A stretch of DNA of 64,000 bases from Smallanthus sonchifolius (lineage: Eukaryota; Streptophyta; Magnoliopsida; Asterales; Asteraceae). Below the pieces are notes generated by a model. The model made no database searches, had not been told where the DNA came from, and worked only from the letters and a program-made list of their open reading frames with translations. The stretch spans positions 28,053,001 to 28,117,000 of the forward strand of contig CM042035.1 of assembly GCA_023525975.1 (NCBI GenBank). Reading direction: 5' to 3'. The translations under genes and the position numbers were made by a program. Positions 43,147 to 55,714 of this stretch are shown here, in pieces. Position 1 is the stretch's first letter; every line of letters begins with the position of its first letter.

Positions 43147-46100
43147 TCAAGCAGTTGTCCCTTGGCTTGTCTTGGGGATGTAACGCTTCACATGTGTAGT
43201 CATAACCCTTTGATAGGCCTTCGCATCAACCTCATCATCCTCATTGAATACTTGAATATGATTTGTGAAAAGTAACTCAAGGTCTTCAGGTTGGAATTTC
43301 AGAAGCTCCATCGGCTCAAAAATTACCATGTATTCCTTTCCTTCACATTCAATGACGGCACTACCGATATTGGGATTGTAGTACCATCTTTTAAAGTTTT
43401 GGAGCTGAACCGGCACCATCTTCGGCAAAGTAATCGTTTTGACAGTTTGTGCCGGTTGGTATCTTAGGAATACATAGGGCTTCTTGGTCTTGGGATGTAC
43501 TCTAGTATTTTCTTTGCTTTAAACCTTTGAAGTCATTGTCGACTTGGGTATGAAGATAGTGCTCAAAATCAGAAGCCATCATGACATTTCCTGGATTCTA
43601 GAGAGGAAGCTTGGCCAACTCTCTAAGATCATAAAAAGGTAGAGTGTGAAAGTCTGTCATGTTCTTGAAATGCTGCACTCCACTCTTGTGTCTTCTTATG
43701 ATAAACAACTTTTTTTCATGATCATATTTCCATCCCACAGTAGGCCTATTCAGTTCTTGATACTTAGCAAACCATTCATAAGTTTGTGGGCTCTCCTCTT
43801 CAACCACGGTATGTTCTTGTACGGGTAGTCACGATTTGGTTTTGATGGCTGGTTTGGTTCAGTGGGGTTGGATTCAGTGGGGTTGGATTCAGGTTGAGTT
43901 GATTTAGAAGGAGTGGGTTCAGGTTGGGCAGCAGGTTTCACTAGTTCAACCTGTACACTTGTTTCATCTTGATCCTCTTCAGAGAGACCTGTATCCTATC
44001 CCCTTTTTCTGTGAACTACCTGACCTTTTCATTCTGCAGGTCTTCTATGGCTAGAATCTCTAGATACTGGTCATTGAAACCAAAGTTGTCAATTTTCCTG
44101 GTCTTCTGTGGCTAGAATCTCTAAAACATCTGATTGTTTTCCGTTTCCTCTTTCCCTGGCAACTCTCCTTTCACTAGTCGAGGGAAAATCATACTCAGTG
44201 TACAGTTTCCTTTGTCTTGGCGATAGGCCAGAGAAGATGGTCATTGTAGACTCAGGATTAGAGACAAAGGCAGGGGAAGAGGGTCCACCAGCAGAAGTGG
44301 TCTCCCCCTGAACTATGGAAGTGGTTTCTTGATGTAAAGGTTTAACTAGGGAAGCCTTCAGTTGCTCAACGATGTCAGATAAAGCCTTTAAGTCTTGTTG
44401 TTGCTTAGAAATCATCTCTTGTTGGGTCTCCAATTGAGTTTGCTGAACATCAAGTTGGGTATGTATACCACCAACTTCCAACTTAAGATCCTTAACTTCT
44501 TCTTTGCATTCAGTTAAATCAGTCTTCAACCCCTCTATAACTTCATCCCTCTTTAGAATATGATCATGCAACTGGGTTTTGACTCTTGGGACTGATGATG
44601 ATGGTTCATGAGCAGGGGATGTAGGTGGTGTAGGAATGGGTACATGTTGTGGAGATGGTGGTGGTGTTGGTTGTGGTGTAGGTTGAGGTGTTTGTTGTGG
44701 TCTATTATGTTCTGGAATATCAAAAAGGGACTCAGAATATGATGATAGTTCTTCAAGCCCAGTCTTTATCTTCTTAGCTCTAGAGAACCTGAATCAGCCT
44801 GTCTCTTGGAGGAGGATGAAGGAGGTTTAGTTTGTCCATCGAAGTCTGACTTGTAATAGTCTGAACTATAGATTACTGCATCCAGAGTCCCACTTGACTC
44901 TACACTCTCCTCCTCAGCACCTTGTACATCAAATTCAATATTAACCACTGGTTCAATTGGAACTTGCAACTGTTCTACTTGAATGGCAATCTCTGGATCA
45001 GTAAAAGGAGCGTCAATGACGGGCTCAATAAAGGGCTGCTCTTCTTCTTGGACATGATGGATTTCTACTTCAACTTCATTTTCAGGTTCCTCCTCATTCC
45101 CTTGCCCTTGATCCATTTCTTCTTCATCTTCCTCAACCTCCAAATCAGGAACAAACTCTTCCTGTTCTCCAATAACATGACCAAATAGAGGAATGTTAGC
45201 AATCATTATGTTGGTCCTTTTGTTTGAACTCTTCATGTAGCTAAGAGCTTTTGCACCCATGCGGTCAAGAACAAGTATATTGCCACCGTGTTGAAGATTT
45301 GGGTGAAGATGATTGATAATGATTTGAAGGAATCTTGGATAGACTAAAAATTTCTCTTTGACAAATCCAGTTAGATTCTCTTTGAGTTGCCTAAAAATCA
45401 ACCCAGAAAAGTTGTAATTTCTTCCCTTGATTAGCCCCAATACTGCTGATGCCACCATGGCATTGGCTGAATCAAATCCACCCTTTCTGGTGGATAGGCA
45501 GTGTATGAATATATGCACGAAGTATCTCTAGTGACTTGGAAGTGAGTTCAAAATGATTTGGCCACTCTTGAATTCATCTGGATGACCCATTCTTCTAAAA
45601 CATTCCTTGATGTAAAAGCCTGGAAACTCAACTGGTGCCTCTGGATCATCATTGAAATGCAACACTTCCCTTATTGTAGCTTCAGAAAATAGCACCTCTT
45701 GATCATTAACAGTAGATCGAATGTGCTCCACATTGTTAATGGTTACAGTCTCTGCGGTGTCCCAGAACTGCCTTATGGTTGTTTCGAAGACTAGTACATT
45801 GTGACTTATGGCAAAGCTTATGTTGGAGTTTGCAAGGAAATTCAGGACTTGAACAAAATCTGCACTCTTTGGATCATTTGCATCTAAAAATGCACAAAAA
45901 TTATGCCTTTTCACAAATAGAAGACCCATATCAAGATTTTGACTATAATCTAATGATGAAGACGACAGAGGATCAGTTTCAGAAACACTGATTTCGCAAC
46001 TTAGACCGAGAAATAGAGAGTTTTTGTGAGTGAAAATCAAAGGTATAAAATGGTTCTGAGAATGCAAGTGATCTTGGAAAGGAAGAAACCTGATTATGAA

Positions 46101-46169
46101 GTCATTTAATTTCCTCATGTGGCAGGTGCCCTTAATGCCTCTGTCGAAACTATTAGTTTCGATAGGCAA
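43147..46169 (-). pseudogene. Extra ORF of element G, nearly complete
   Basis: Read downward from about 45930 ('GLLFVKRHNFCAFLDAND'). Residues about 1-250 form a helical domain ('VLNFLANSNISFAISHNVLVF', 'EKFLVYPRFLQIIINHLHP'). An acidic region (45150-44900), a Pro/Gln-rich stretch (44760-44590) and a Gln-rich coiled coil (44571-44330) follow. The C-terminal domain has 'VGWKYDHEKKLFIIRR' with 'LPFYDLRELAKLPL' (43750-43598) and 'FKRWYYNPNIGSAVI' with 'FEPMELLKFQPEDLELLF' (43428-43147). Stops at several joints break it. There is no transmembrane segment, which differs from the env-like ORF of SIRE1. The function is unknown. I recall that composite genomes hold many predicted proteins with this N-terminal pattern under unrelated names. 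Confidence 0.82.
46141..46166. repeat. GAAACTA palindrome upstream of the extra ORF of G
   Basis: CTGTCGAAACTA-TTAGTTTCGATAG, an almost perfect inverted repeat of the type in G's LTR, about 210 bp before the likely start of the ORF. Confidence 0.75.
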
Positions 46170-47404
46170 AAGAAGTTTCAGGTGACTTATGAACTTTCGA
46201 TAGCCAACTGTTCAGATGAGTAAAATTAAAACATAAACTCAAATATATACAACAATAAACATTTTAACAAGAAAGACATGATATAAGAAAATAAAGTAGA
46301 ACTATAAAAAGTTATTTACACTTATCCTTTTGGAAAAGATCCAACATGAGATCATGTCTGGTCAGTCTCTTGAAACACTTCCTTTTGCAATCAACTACTG
46401 TGAGTCCCTGAATATAGCTGATATTTGTGCAAAGTAAACTCGAACATTTGTTTGTATAAAGATTTCATGTGATCATAAGGTACCATTTAAGCATCATACA
46501 AGGTATACCCCACTTATTGAAATAAAAAGGTTTTGAAAACTTATCAATCCTCAAGAAATACCCATATTCATCCATCATCTCTTTCTGATTAACCAAGGTA
46601 CCATATTAACAAGTCAAAAGTACCACCAAAACAAAATAAGAAATCCAAGTGGATTAAGAAGATGCAAAATGAAAAATATCCAAGTAGATATTAAAAAGGT
46701 ACGAACATTCTAGATCTTTGCATAACCAAAATAGAAGAAGTCGTAAAATTATCCAAGCAGATAGAAAATTTTTGAACACCCGAGATCTTTGCGTAAGCAA
46801 AACAGGTGGGGTCAAATCATCCAAGCGGATGGGAAAAAGATGAACACCCGAGATCTTTGCGTAAGCAAAACATACGGAGTTATCGGCGATAAGTATCGTT
46901 ACTTTGACGATCACTTGGCGTATGAAAAGGAATCCAACATGTAGTGCTATATCTGATTGAACTAGTTTTCTTAATAAATTAAAATGGGTTAGATGTTTCA
47001 ATAGTGGGTTCAAACACACAAGTATGAGATAAGATTTAGGTTTCACACTACTTACAAGTTATAACTATATGCCGGGCCTACCAGCTATACCTCAGTAAAC
47101 ACCATCTCTTTTGGTTCATTCCATGTTCAAGAGATTCGATCAGACTCTATCATTTCTCAGAGGTCGGATACGATTCTCCTGAAACACAACATTTTGAAGT
47201 TACTTGCAAGATTTAGAATCCATAGATATATACAAAGTAGATAAAGTAATTCTTTTCCTTTTGACATATCAATTTCAATTTCTCCCCCAAAATATTTGCT
47301 TGAAAGGAACAAGAACTATACAAAAATGTAAAATCTTTTTGGTAATTTTCCCGATTAAAAAGTATAAACAGAAAAAGGTACTATGCACAAGCATTACTGA
47401 AAGT
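46170..47404 (-). other. Non-coding spacer of element G
   Basis: No supported ORF. A 60-70 bp segment with 'gatctttgcgtaagcaaaac' repeats imperfectly (about 46715-46870). Polypurine-like tracts are present near 47280 (minus). Confidence 0.5.
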
Positions 47405-48793
47405 TGATCATGCCCAACATCTCCACTAGTTTTTCAAATCTGGCAGAGTAAAAGGCTTTTGTGAAGATGTCGGTTGTTTGCTTGTCTGTTTTGACTTCAA
47501 CGATTTTGATCTGCTTCTTTTCGACACAGTCACGGATGAAATGGTATTTGATTTCCATGTGTTTGATTTTGGAATGTTGAATAGGGTTTTTAGTAATATG
47601 GGGAACGGCGGTGTTGTCACAAAGAATCGGTTTCTAATGGAATATGATCCCATAGTAAAGCATTTGATGGTGTATCCATCTGACTTGGGAACAACAAAGG
47701 CTGCGGCAATATATTCGGCTTCGGCAGTGAATTGGGAAACGGTGGTCTGTTTCTTACATTGCCATGAGATAAGGCGGTTGTCAAGGAATTGACAACCCCT
47801 AGAAGTGGACTTGCGGTCTAAGTTGCATCCCCCGTAGTCCGAATTTGAATAAGCCACAAGATCAAACAAGTTATTTTTAGGATACCAAAGACCAAGTTTT
47901 GGCTTACACTTAAAATATCGTTTGACAGCAACTAAGTGAGAGAGTTTAGGATTAGCCTAAAAACGTGCACACAAACACACCGCAAACATTATGTCGGGTC
48001 TGCTGGCAGTGAGATACATCATATATCCTATCATGGAGCGATAGAGGTGCTGATCAACGCTTTCACCATCCAAATCAGGAGACAGACAATGTCGAACTTC
48101 TACAGGAGTTTTGAATGGATGGGACTCAGTCATTTTGAACTTAGTCAGGATGTCTTTGACATATTTCCCTTGGTGAATAAGAATCCCTGACTCCGACTCA
48201 TCAACTTGCAAACCCAAAAAGAATTTCATTTCTCCCATAGAGCTCATTTCAAACTTAGAACGCATCAATTCTTCGAACTCTTTGCACAAGCGGGGATTGA
48301 TGGATCCGGAAATAATGTCGTCGACATAAATCTGCATCAAGATTGTATCCTATCCGTCCTTTCGTTTAAACAAGGTTTGGTCAATTGCTCCTAGTGTGAA
48401 ACCATTATTAAGCAGATGATTAGATAACGTCTCATACCACGTACGAGGTGTTTGATGAAGACCGTACAATGCCTTGTCTAATTTATAGACACGGTTTGGA
48501 AAGCTAGGATCAATGAAACCCGGTGGCTGTTTGACATAAACTTATTCTTGAACCTTTCCATACGGAAATGCGCTTTTGACATCCATTTGATGAACTGTGA
48601 AGTCCATATAGGCTTCTAAGCGAGCCACTGGTGCAAATACTTCTTCAAAACCAATCTCCACTTCTTGGTAAAAACCTTGAACCACCAGACAAGCTTTATT
48701 CCCGACCACAATTCCTCCTTCATCCTTTTTGTGGCGGAAGACCCAACGAGTGACGATAGGTACTTTGTTCTTGGGAAGGTCCACTAGAGACAT
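47405..48793 (-). pseudogene. Element G reverse transcriptase and RNase H
   Basis: Ty1 polymerase in three frames. 'SLVDLPKNKVPIVTRWVFRHKKDE' opens it, and 'VHQMDVKSAFPYGKVQE' precedes a stop. The catalytic YVDD is in 'MQIYVDDIISGS', followed by 'YRSMIGYMMYLTASRPDIM'. RNase H begins 'LVAYSNSDYGGCNLDRKSTS', in which the usual catalytic D of 'YSDSDY' is N. The RNase H end is frameshifted from about 47690. Confidence 0.88.
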
Positions 48794-48821
48794 TCAACTT
48801 TGAGAATTGTTGTAATTCCTC

Positions 48822-49480
48822 TTACATTGCTTCCACCCAGCTGTTTTTAAGCGAAGCTGCTTTGATGTTCTTGGGTTCCACTTGAGAAATGAAGCACGAG
48901 CAAAAACCGTCATTCATTGCTTCACAGGCACTACGGGTGCGAACACCCACATTGAGTGGACCAATGATGTTGTCAGTGGGATGAATCCTGTGAATTCTCA
49001 ATTGTGGAATCTCATCTTCTTCCAAAAGTTCATCTAGATTTGTAATGTTATTGACAGGAGGATCAATTTCTTTAACAACAGGATCTTCAACAGATGATTA
49101 TGGGGAAACATCCACTATAGGGTGATTGTTGTCTTCAACAGTTTCACTTGTTGCACTAGAACCGGAAGAGTCCACATTAGATTCAACAGCAGTAGGTGCA
49201 GGGTTTTCTAGCTGAGTGGATGAGGGAGAACTTGGATCATTTATATTCCCTAGATTGTTCACTGAAAAGTAAGGATTAGCAGGAGTTAATTCATTTGAAA
49301 ATGCAGGAAGATTAAATGATTTAAACAAAGATTCGACATCAAAAAGACAATCAGGACCGTACCCAGCGTCCGTATGATTGCTTTCGTGCCAACTGATATC
49401 AATAGACTCCAGCACCATCCTCCTTTGCTTGTTGTAAACACGGAAAGCCCAATGATTTGATGAGTATCCCACAAAATAGC
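48822..49480 (-). pseudogene. Element G pol linker
   Basis: Ser/Asn/Pro-rich linker between integrase and reverse transcriptase, with 'PQLRIHRIHPTDNIIGPLNVGV', typical of Ty1 pol. It is broken by a stop near 49098. Confidence 0.75.
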
Positions 49481-49482
49481 AT

Positions 49483-50364
49483 TCATCTGCTTAACTTGTT
49501 CAGCTGATCCGAAGTATTCAGCATCGAGCAGATACAGCCAAACTTTCTTAAGAAATCAATAACCGGCTTTCGCTTGTACATGATATCATATGGTGTCTTG
49601 TTGGAGCTTTTGGTGATAAGAACTCGATTTTGCACAAAACATGCAGTGTTAACTGCCTCGGCCCAAAATGTGATTGGAAGCTTGGAGTCTACGATCATGG
49701 TTCTTGCAGCTTCTATCAATGTGCGGTTTCTTCTTTCAGCCATGCCATTCTATTGAGGAGTGCGTGGTGCAATGAATTTTCGAGAAATTCCTTTGCTTTC
49801 ACAGAAGGAATCAAGGATGGCATTCTTGAATCTTGTTCCATGATCACTGCGAATAGTCTTCACATTCAGGTTAAATAAATTTTCAATTTGAAGCAGGTGA
49901 ATCTTCAGAATCTCCGGCGTCTCATCTTTCTTAGCTAGGAAGAACACCCAAGTAAATCGAGAGAAGTCATCTATTACCACCAAACAGTAGGATTTTCGTC
50001 CATGACTCATGACACTCACAGGATCGAAGAGATCCATGTGAAGCAATTGAAGAGGGGAGTCAATGGAATTTGTGGTTTTAGGCTTATGAGAGGATTTTTG
50101 CTGCTTGCCCTTGGAACAGGAAATGCAATGTTCCACAGGAGAGAAATATTTTAGAGGCCAATCAGTGACAAGGTTTCCCCGAACCAGGCGGTTCATGGTT
50201 TTGAAATTAACATGTCCCATTCTCTTGTGCCATAGAAATGATTCGTCTTCAGAAGCTTCTGAGAGAAAACATGATTCAACTGCAGATGGGTTGTTCACAT
50301 CCAGACTGTAAGTGTTGAATCTTCTAGGAGCTCTCATAAGAATATTTTTTTCTGGAATGACCAC
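49483..50364 (-). pseudogene. Element G integrase
   Basis: Contains the zinc-binding region ('LWHKRMGHVNFKTMNRLVRG', 'CISCSKGKQ') and the catalytic core ('LLHMDLFDPVSV', 'TIRSDHGTRFKN', where the usual DNGTEF is changed, and 'NGMAERRNRTLIEAARTM' with the catalytic Glu). One TAG separates the two pieces near 49753. Confidence 0.88.
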
Positions 50365-50453
50365 CCCAGGTTTCAGAATCAGGTATTCTCTAGAGTTGAA
50401 CAGGGCATAAAAGTCTTAATCACAGATTTGGGAGACACTCATCAGATTGTACT

Positions 50454-50690
50454 TCAATTGTGGAACGAAGTTGACATCTCCAGACTATTTACACCATTAG
50501 ATTCAGTTCCTTGACCTTCAATCTTTCCACCCCTTTGATTGCCGGCAAAGGCTACATAGTCTCCGTCCATTGGATGATAATCTTGCAGCAAGTTAAACTG
50601 ACAAGTCATATGTCTTGAGCACCCATTATCAACATGCCAAATGTTATCTACAGTTCTTCTTGGTATACCGTATACAAGACAAATCATTTA
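50454..50690 (-). pseudogene. Element G protease
   Basis: 'IWHVDNGCSRHMTCQFNLLQDY' matches the Ty1 protease motif, but the usual DSG is DNG. A frameshift follows near 50480. Confidence 0.75.
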
Positions 50691-50696
50691 GACATT

Positions 50697-52020
50697 TTTA
50701 CCACAACCATTGCTATCAAGAAGTTTCTTGTTATTATAAGACATTTCTTGGAAATCATAATCAGAATCCTCCTTTAATGAAGTATGGTCATCATATAGAA
50801 CATTATTTTTAACTTTCCAGGTTCTTTTCAAATGGTTTTTAGCGTTCTTAATTCTTTTACTCCTACATTTTCTATAGTGAGAAGACTTAGACTGCACATT
50901 TGAATTCAATAAAATTTTGGAAGACGATTCTTCATTAAAATGAATTGTTGACAAATTACAACTTTTTGATACATGATTTGAAGGACCACAACTAAACTAG
51001 ACTTTATCACAAGACGCCTTAGCCTGATAATTGTAATCACAAGATGAAGATGATTGTGATGTTAATGCATCGAAACATGATACTACTCTTTCTTCAGTAA
51101 CTTTGTCCTGAAGACTTTGTTCTTCCTTTAATCTGAAAAATTCTATATTGCTCATAGTTTCTCGTGGTACATAAGTCACAACAATTCCTGCACTTTTAAA
51201 CATTGTCACGCAAGGCACAACATTTAAAGATTTAGGAACAAATGGTAACGCATTTTTAAACTTAGAAAAGTTGTTTCCCAAACCAATATGCTCATAAGGC
51301 ATAGAACCAAAGTATAAATTTTCAACGTGTTCACAAATATCAGGTTTTGACACAGACACATTATTACATTCATCCGACTCAAGTTCATTTAAAACATTTC
51401 CAGAACTAAAACTCTCATCACAATCATCCTCTGATGTTACACAAGTTGACTCTTCACATGAAACAGAATTGTCAGAATCAGAAGATTTAATGTAATCATC
51501 AGCAGATAAAGTACAAACATACGGTGTTGAAACATGAGCAACAGGCATAGCAGCAAATATACCTGACTTAGAATAAGGTGGAAGGTGAGAATTATACCCA
51601 AGACCTTCTGTGGTTTTTCTATTAAACTGTTTATCAATTATTCCAAACAAAATTTTCTGATCCATACCCATGTGATCAACTTGTAATTTACCTTTTCAGT
51701 CTTTTGAACTCTCTCAGTTAAAATTTTATTGTTGTTGGTTTGAGTAGTAAGTTGCACAATTAAGGATCGGTTTTCTCTAGAGATATCATGAATTTTATTT
51801 AAATACAATTTCTCATTTTAGCCACAGAGTCATACATCACCTTAATGTAATCTCGTTCGTCAACCCAGGCTTGGTTGATGAATCTATATTTTTGAATTTC
51901 ATTTAAACACGATCTAGCAGTGCAAAGTTTAGAAATAACCTCAGCTGGCACAACAGTAAGATCCTCAGCTGGCTCGATCATGACACACTTTCCTTTCTCC
52001 TCAATATCTGCCATCAAAGC
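50697..52020 (-). pseudogene. Element G gag C-terminal region
   Basis: Ser/Asp-rich low-complexity coding pieces (52017-51799, 51671-50997, 50954-50688) join the zinc knuckle to the protease. The second includes 'SSDSDNSVSCEESTC'. No domain was recognised beyond gag context. Confidence 0.6.
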
Positions 52021-52138
52021 TTTATCAGCTACTTCCTCAGTCTGTTCTCCCCAGTGATAGTGTCCATCAGCTTGGCAAACAAGGGCTATGGAGCTTGATG
52101 ATGTGGTTGATTTCGGAGAAGTAGCAGCTTGCTTTCCA

Positions 52139-52709
52139 GAGGAGTTCTACTTCTCATGTTGATCCTTTGATGAAGGCTCCTTGCAATTTCTAGCAAAGTG
52201 ACCCAGTTGATCACAGTTGTAGCACCTTACCTTCTTGATGTCAAACCCCAGAGTATTTCCTTGCTTGAATCTATCCATACCAGTCCTTTTGATGAATCTC
52301 TTGGCCGTTAGAGTCAACATTGCCATGCACCAGTCAATATCCATCTTCTCCAAATCATCAGGGTTTATCTGCTCCAAGTCATCAAGTTGAAAACTGACCG
52401 GTGTCAGATTTCCTGAAATCAGTTCATCATAGCATGACATGAAAGCAGTCATAATTGGCAAGTATTCATCAGAAATCATAGCAGTAGGCTTTTGTGGAGC
52501 AGGGGGGAACTGGTAGATTGAATTCCAGCAGCTGAAGTAGGAACATCAGTATGAAAGTAAGAAACCCTAGAAGAACTTGAACCAACAATGAGAGAAGTGT
52601 TTCTAGACTGATTTGTGGGAGTGACTGCTCCTTTCTTGATTTCATTCTCATAGGACTCAAGGACGCTGTAAAGTTATTGCTGTGACAGATTGCTAAGCTT
52701 TTCAGTCTT
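52139..52709 (-). pseudogene. Element G gag with zinc knuckle
   Basis: 'VRCYNCDQLGHFARNCKEP' is a CCHC knuckle. Upstream lie 'FQLDDLEQINPDDLEKMDI' and, in another frame, 'LESYENEIKKGAVT', typical of Ty1 gag in this plant group. It is cut at 52709 by element K. Confidence 0.82.
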
Positions 52710-53177
52710 TGTAGAAGCATGTTTTTGTAACTATAGATTAAATTCTATGTATCGGTGTACGTGGCTAGTACGCAGGAGGGTGTTCCTGAGTACTTAGCCT
52801 GCACACCAGTTTGGTCCTGCGTACTTGGTAAGTATGCAAGGTTTTTGCCTTGCTTACTTGTCAAGTACGCAGGTAGTGTTCCTTCGCCAATAAATAGAAG
52901 ACTTGCCTTCATTTGTAGGTGGAACTTCTGGAACAAGGTCGAGAGGTGTCCGGGCGGGATGAGTTCTCCCGCCCCTGGACCATGAGCGTAGATGAGAGAT
53001 GTGTACTTTTTCGGTATGTAGTCTGTAATACGGGATGACTTCTATGTTATGGATTACGTATCGTTTCATTATCTTTTATTTGTGTTCGTGTTTCTCTGTC
53101 TTGTTTCTTGGTTCCCACACAAATCACAAAACAGATGGTGTTATTTCCACTACGCGACGAGGCTCACGGGACCTACA
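52710..53177 (+). repeat. 5' LTR of element K
   Basis: 468 bp, TGTAGAAGCATG...GGACCTACA. Palindromes are at about 52756-52872, followed by 'ccaataaatagaag', a weakened TATA. Confidence 0.92.
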
Positions 53178-53439
53178 AGTGGTATCAGAGCCTCGGTGTT
53201 CGTTGTTTTGTGTTCCAGTTTTAGGTTTTTAGGGTTTTTGAGGAGATCTGAGTTATAAAAGTTCGCTACTTTTTCTTGCAAAAATCCTCAAATCCGAGTT
53301 TGTTATCGCTTCATTTGGTGTTTGGAAGGCTAAGGGTTTGTTAGATGATGATTTCTAAGCTTTTGGAAGCATCAATTTCTCAGATCCATCACTTTTCGAG
53401 CATTCTCCTCAAGATCCGTCAAGAACGCTGTTACTTTTT

Positions 53440-53692
53440 GATAAGTACGCAAATTCAGCTTTTCTGCGTAGTTGCTAAGTACGCATTGGTTTTGCCCTGC
53501 GTACTTACTAAGTATGCAAGAGTAGTTGTCCTGCGTACTTGTTAAGTACGCATGAGTATTTGACTCTTCGTACTTAGCATGTACGCATTGTTTGGCTTTG
53601 CGAACTTATCAAATACGCATGAGCACTTGGCTTTACGTATTTACTAAATACGCATGAACACCCTTTATGTGCGTATTTACTAAGTACGCATG
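53440..53692. repeat. Palindrome array in the leader of element K
   Basis: Counterpart of 18610-18872 in D. About seven units of GCGTACTT-n3-AAGTACGC with scattered mismatches. Confidence 0.88.
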
Positions 53693-55114
53693 AACTACCA
53701 TCTGGGATTCAAAAAAAATAAAAAAAAATTTAGTGATCGTTTGTACGCGTGTTTGGGGCCATTTTTGAGAAGATAGTAATTTTGGTTTTTCCGGACCAGA
53801 ATTTGTATACGATGTGGCTTGGAGAAACACGGACGATATTTTTGTTGGATGATACCACTTGTCATACATTGTTTAAGTGTCCATACCTGAAAATGTAGGC
53901 TACGAGTATCCGGGATACTTATTTAATAGGGTATGAATGCTGAACTAATGGGAGCAGTTGGGTCGTCATCGGCTAAAGGTCTCGTTCTATTTGTAAGGAT
54001 GTGGCTGCTTTGGGTCTTTTGGAAAGAGAATCATCTTTTTTAGGTATTCAAACCTGAATATGTAGGCTACGAGTATCCGGGATACATCTTTAATAGGGGA
54101 TGAATACTGGAACAACTTGAAACCAAGGATTTGCTGTTTTGGATCTTTGCAAAGGAATAAAAGAATAAAATCTTGGAGTTGGCTAGTTGTGCTTTTTGAT
54201 GATTTGAGTGAAGTGATGATGAAGCTGGTCATAGTTTACAGAGAAATGAGGGGGATAAAAATAAATGTATCATCAACCGTGATTTCTCGTGTAAACTATA
54301 TTTTTCGTGCTCATTGGTCAAGCCTGTGTTCAAGATTTGATGTGATTCAATTATGATGGGATTTCTTATTCGGGATCTGGTCGGAATCCAGATAGAAAAC
54401 CTAGTTATGGAACTTCATTGCGGTGAACGTATACATATAAGGAGGTGTAAACCAGGAATGAAGATCTAATTGAAGAATGTTGGACTTTGGATATAAGGTG
54501 ATCACTGCTGTGCATGAATTTGTGTTTGATTCTATCAAGTGTTTTCAAGATGAAGCTGGATATCCGTTGGATTATTAGTTGAAGATGGAACCTTTTATCA
54601 TTGAACGATGGGATAGGAAACATACCCTTGTTTCTAGTCTAGTCAGATGGAGCTTAAACTAAAAGGGGATATTGGAAATTAAAATCTTCGGGAATTTGGT
54701 TAACTCGTGAAGATACAGGACAGAGTTGGACACATCTGGTTGAATACTTAAGTTTATCTTACTGGAATTCCTATGGGAGCTGATTAGTTTGATGCAGGTT
54801 ATTGGAAATTCAAACTCTCTATCATATGCCAGCTGATTTGGAGTTGTCTTAGTCTACTATTGTTACCTGGTTAGGAAGACATTGTCAAACTCAGAGTTCT
54901 AAGTCAGGGTGGAGCAAGCTACTGCTGAGAGGATGAACTACAATGAAGTGTGTTGGGTTAGTTGGTTTCTATTGAAGCACTTGGTTTGGTCTACAATGAA
55001 AGCTACAGTTAGAGGGAATCGTGTGTATCACTCGGCAACTGAAGACTAAAGTTTGAAGATTTGAGGATCTCAAGTGGAATTCTAGAAGATCAAGTCTCGC
55101 CAGAAGACACTTGA
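53693..55114 (+). other. Interior of element K, non-coding
   Basis: Matches the interior of D. A segment of about 50 bp is repeated at 53885 and 54050. Nothing codes. Confidence 0.7.
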
Positions 55115-55250
55115 TGTCATTAGTTTAGAGGGAGTCTGTTAGGACATTCTTTGTAAACTGATGTATATCAGTGTTAGTGATAGATAGAATTTGATGCTAT
55201 AGTTAAGAGGGAGTTTGTAGAAGCATGTTTTTGTAACTATAGATTAAATT
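55115..55250 (+). promoter_or_regulatory. Two polypurine tracts of element K in stem-loops
   Basis: PPT1 (AGAGGGAGTC) is near 55128-55137, between CATTAGTTTA and TAAACTGATG. PPT2 (AAGAGGGAGTT, 55205-55215) lies between arms 55186-55205 and 55234-55250. Confidence 0.7.
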
Positions 55251-55714
55251 CAATGTATCGGTGTACGTGGCTAGTACGCAGGAGGGTGTTCCTGAGTACT
55301 TAGCCTACACACCAGTTTGGTCCTGCGTACTTAGTAAGTACGCAAGGCTTTTACCTTGCGTACTTGTCAAGTACGCATGACCAAACCCTGCGTACTTGTC
55401 AAGTACGCATGTAGTGTTCCTTCGCCTATAAATAGAAGACTTGTCTTCATTTGTAGGTGGAACTTCTGGAACAAGGTCGAGAGGTGTCCGGCGGGATGAG
55501 CTCTCCCGCCCCTGGACCGTGAGCGTAGATGAGAGATGTGTACTTCTTCGGTATGTAGTCTGTAATACGGGATGACTTATATGTTATGGATTACGTATCG
55601 TTTCATTATCTTTTGTTTATGTTCGTGTTACTCTGTCTCGTTTCTTGGTTCCCACACAAATCACAGAACAGATCGTGTTATTTCCGCTGCGCGACGAGGC
55701 TCACAGGACCTACA
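55216..55714 (+). repeat. 3' LTR of element K
   Basis: 499 bp. Palindromes are at 55263-55412, then a TATA box 'cctataaatag' at about 55424-55434. Confidence 0.93.

Larger units (their letters stand above)
42569..52709 (-). mobile_element. Element G: Sirevirus-like Ty1 element, 5' end missing
   Basis: In coding order (minus) it has gag, protease, integrase, reverse transcriptase, RNase H, a 1.2-kb spacer, the extra ORF, a polypurine tract and the 3' LTR. GACTT at 42564-42568 would be one target duplication; the partner is not in the window. Its gag is broken at 52709 by element K, and no 5' LTR is found beyond. Confidence 0.88.
52710..55714 (+). mobile_element. Element K: non-coding Ty1-type LTR element, sister of D
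   Basis: LTRs 52710-53177 and 55216-55714. Primer site 53180-53191. No coding capacity. It matches D over its whole length. GTCTT precedes it (52705-52709), but the right flank has no matching duplication because a fold-back and a jump into element H follow. Confidence 0.9.

Noticed and set aside
46100..46169. Start of the extra ORF of G at 46169
   Set aside because: That codon is TTG and lies inside the palindrome. The conserved N-terminus begins near 45930.
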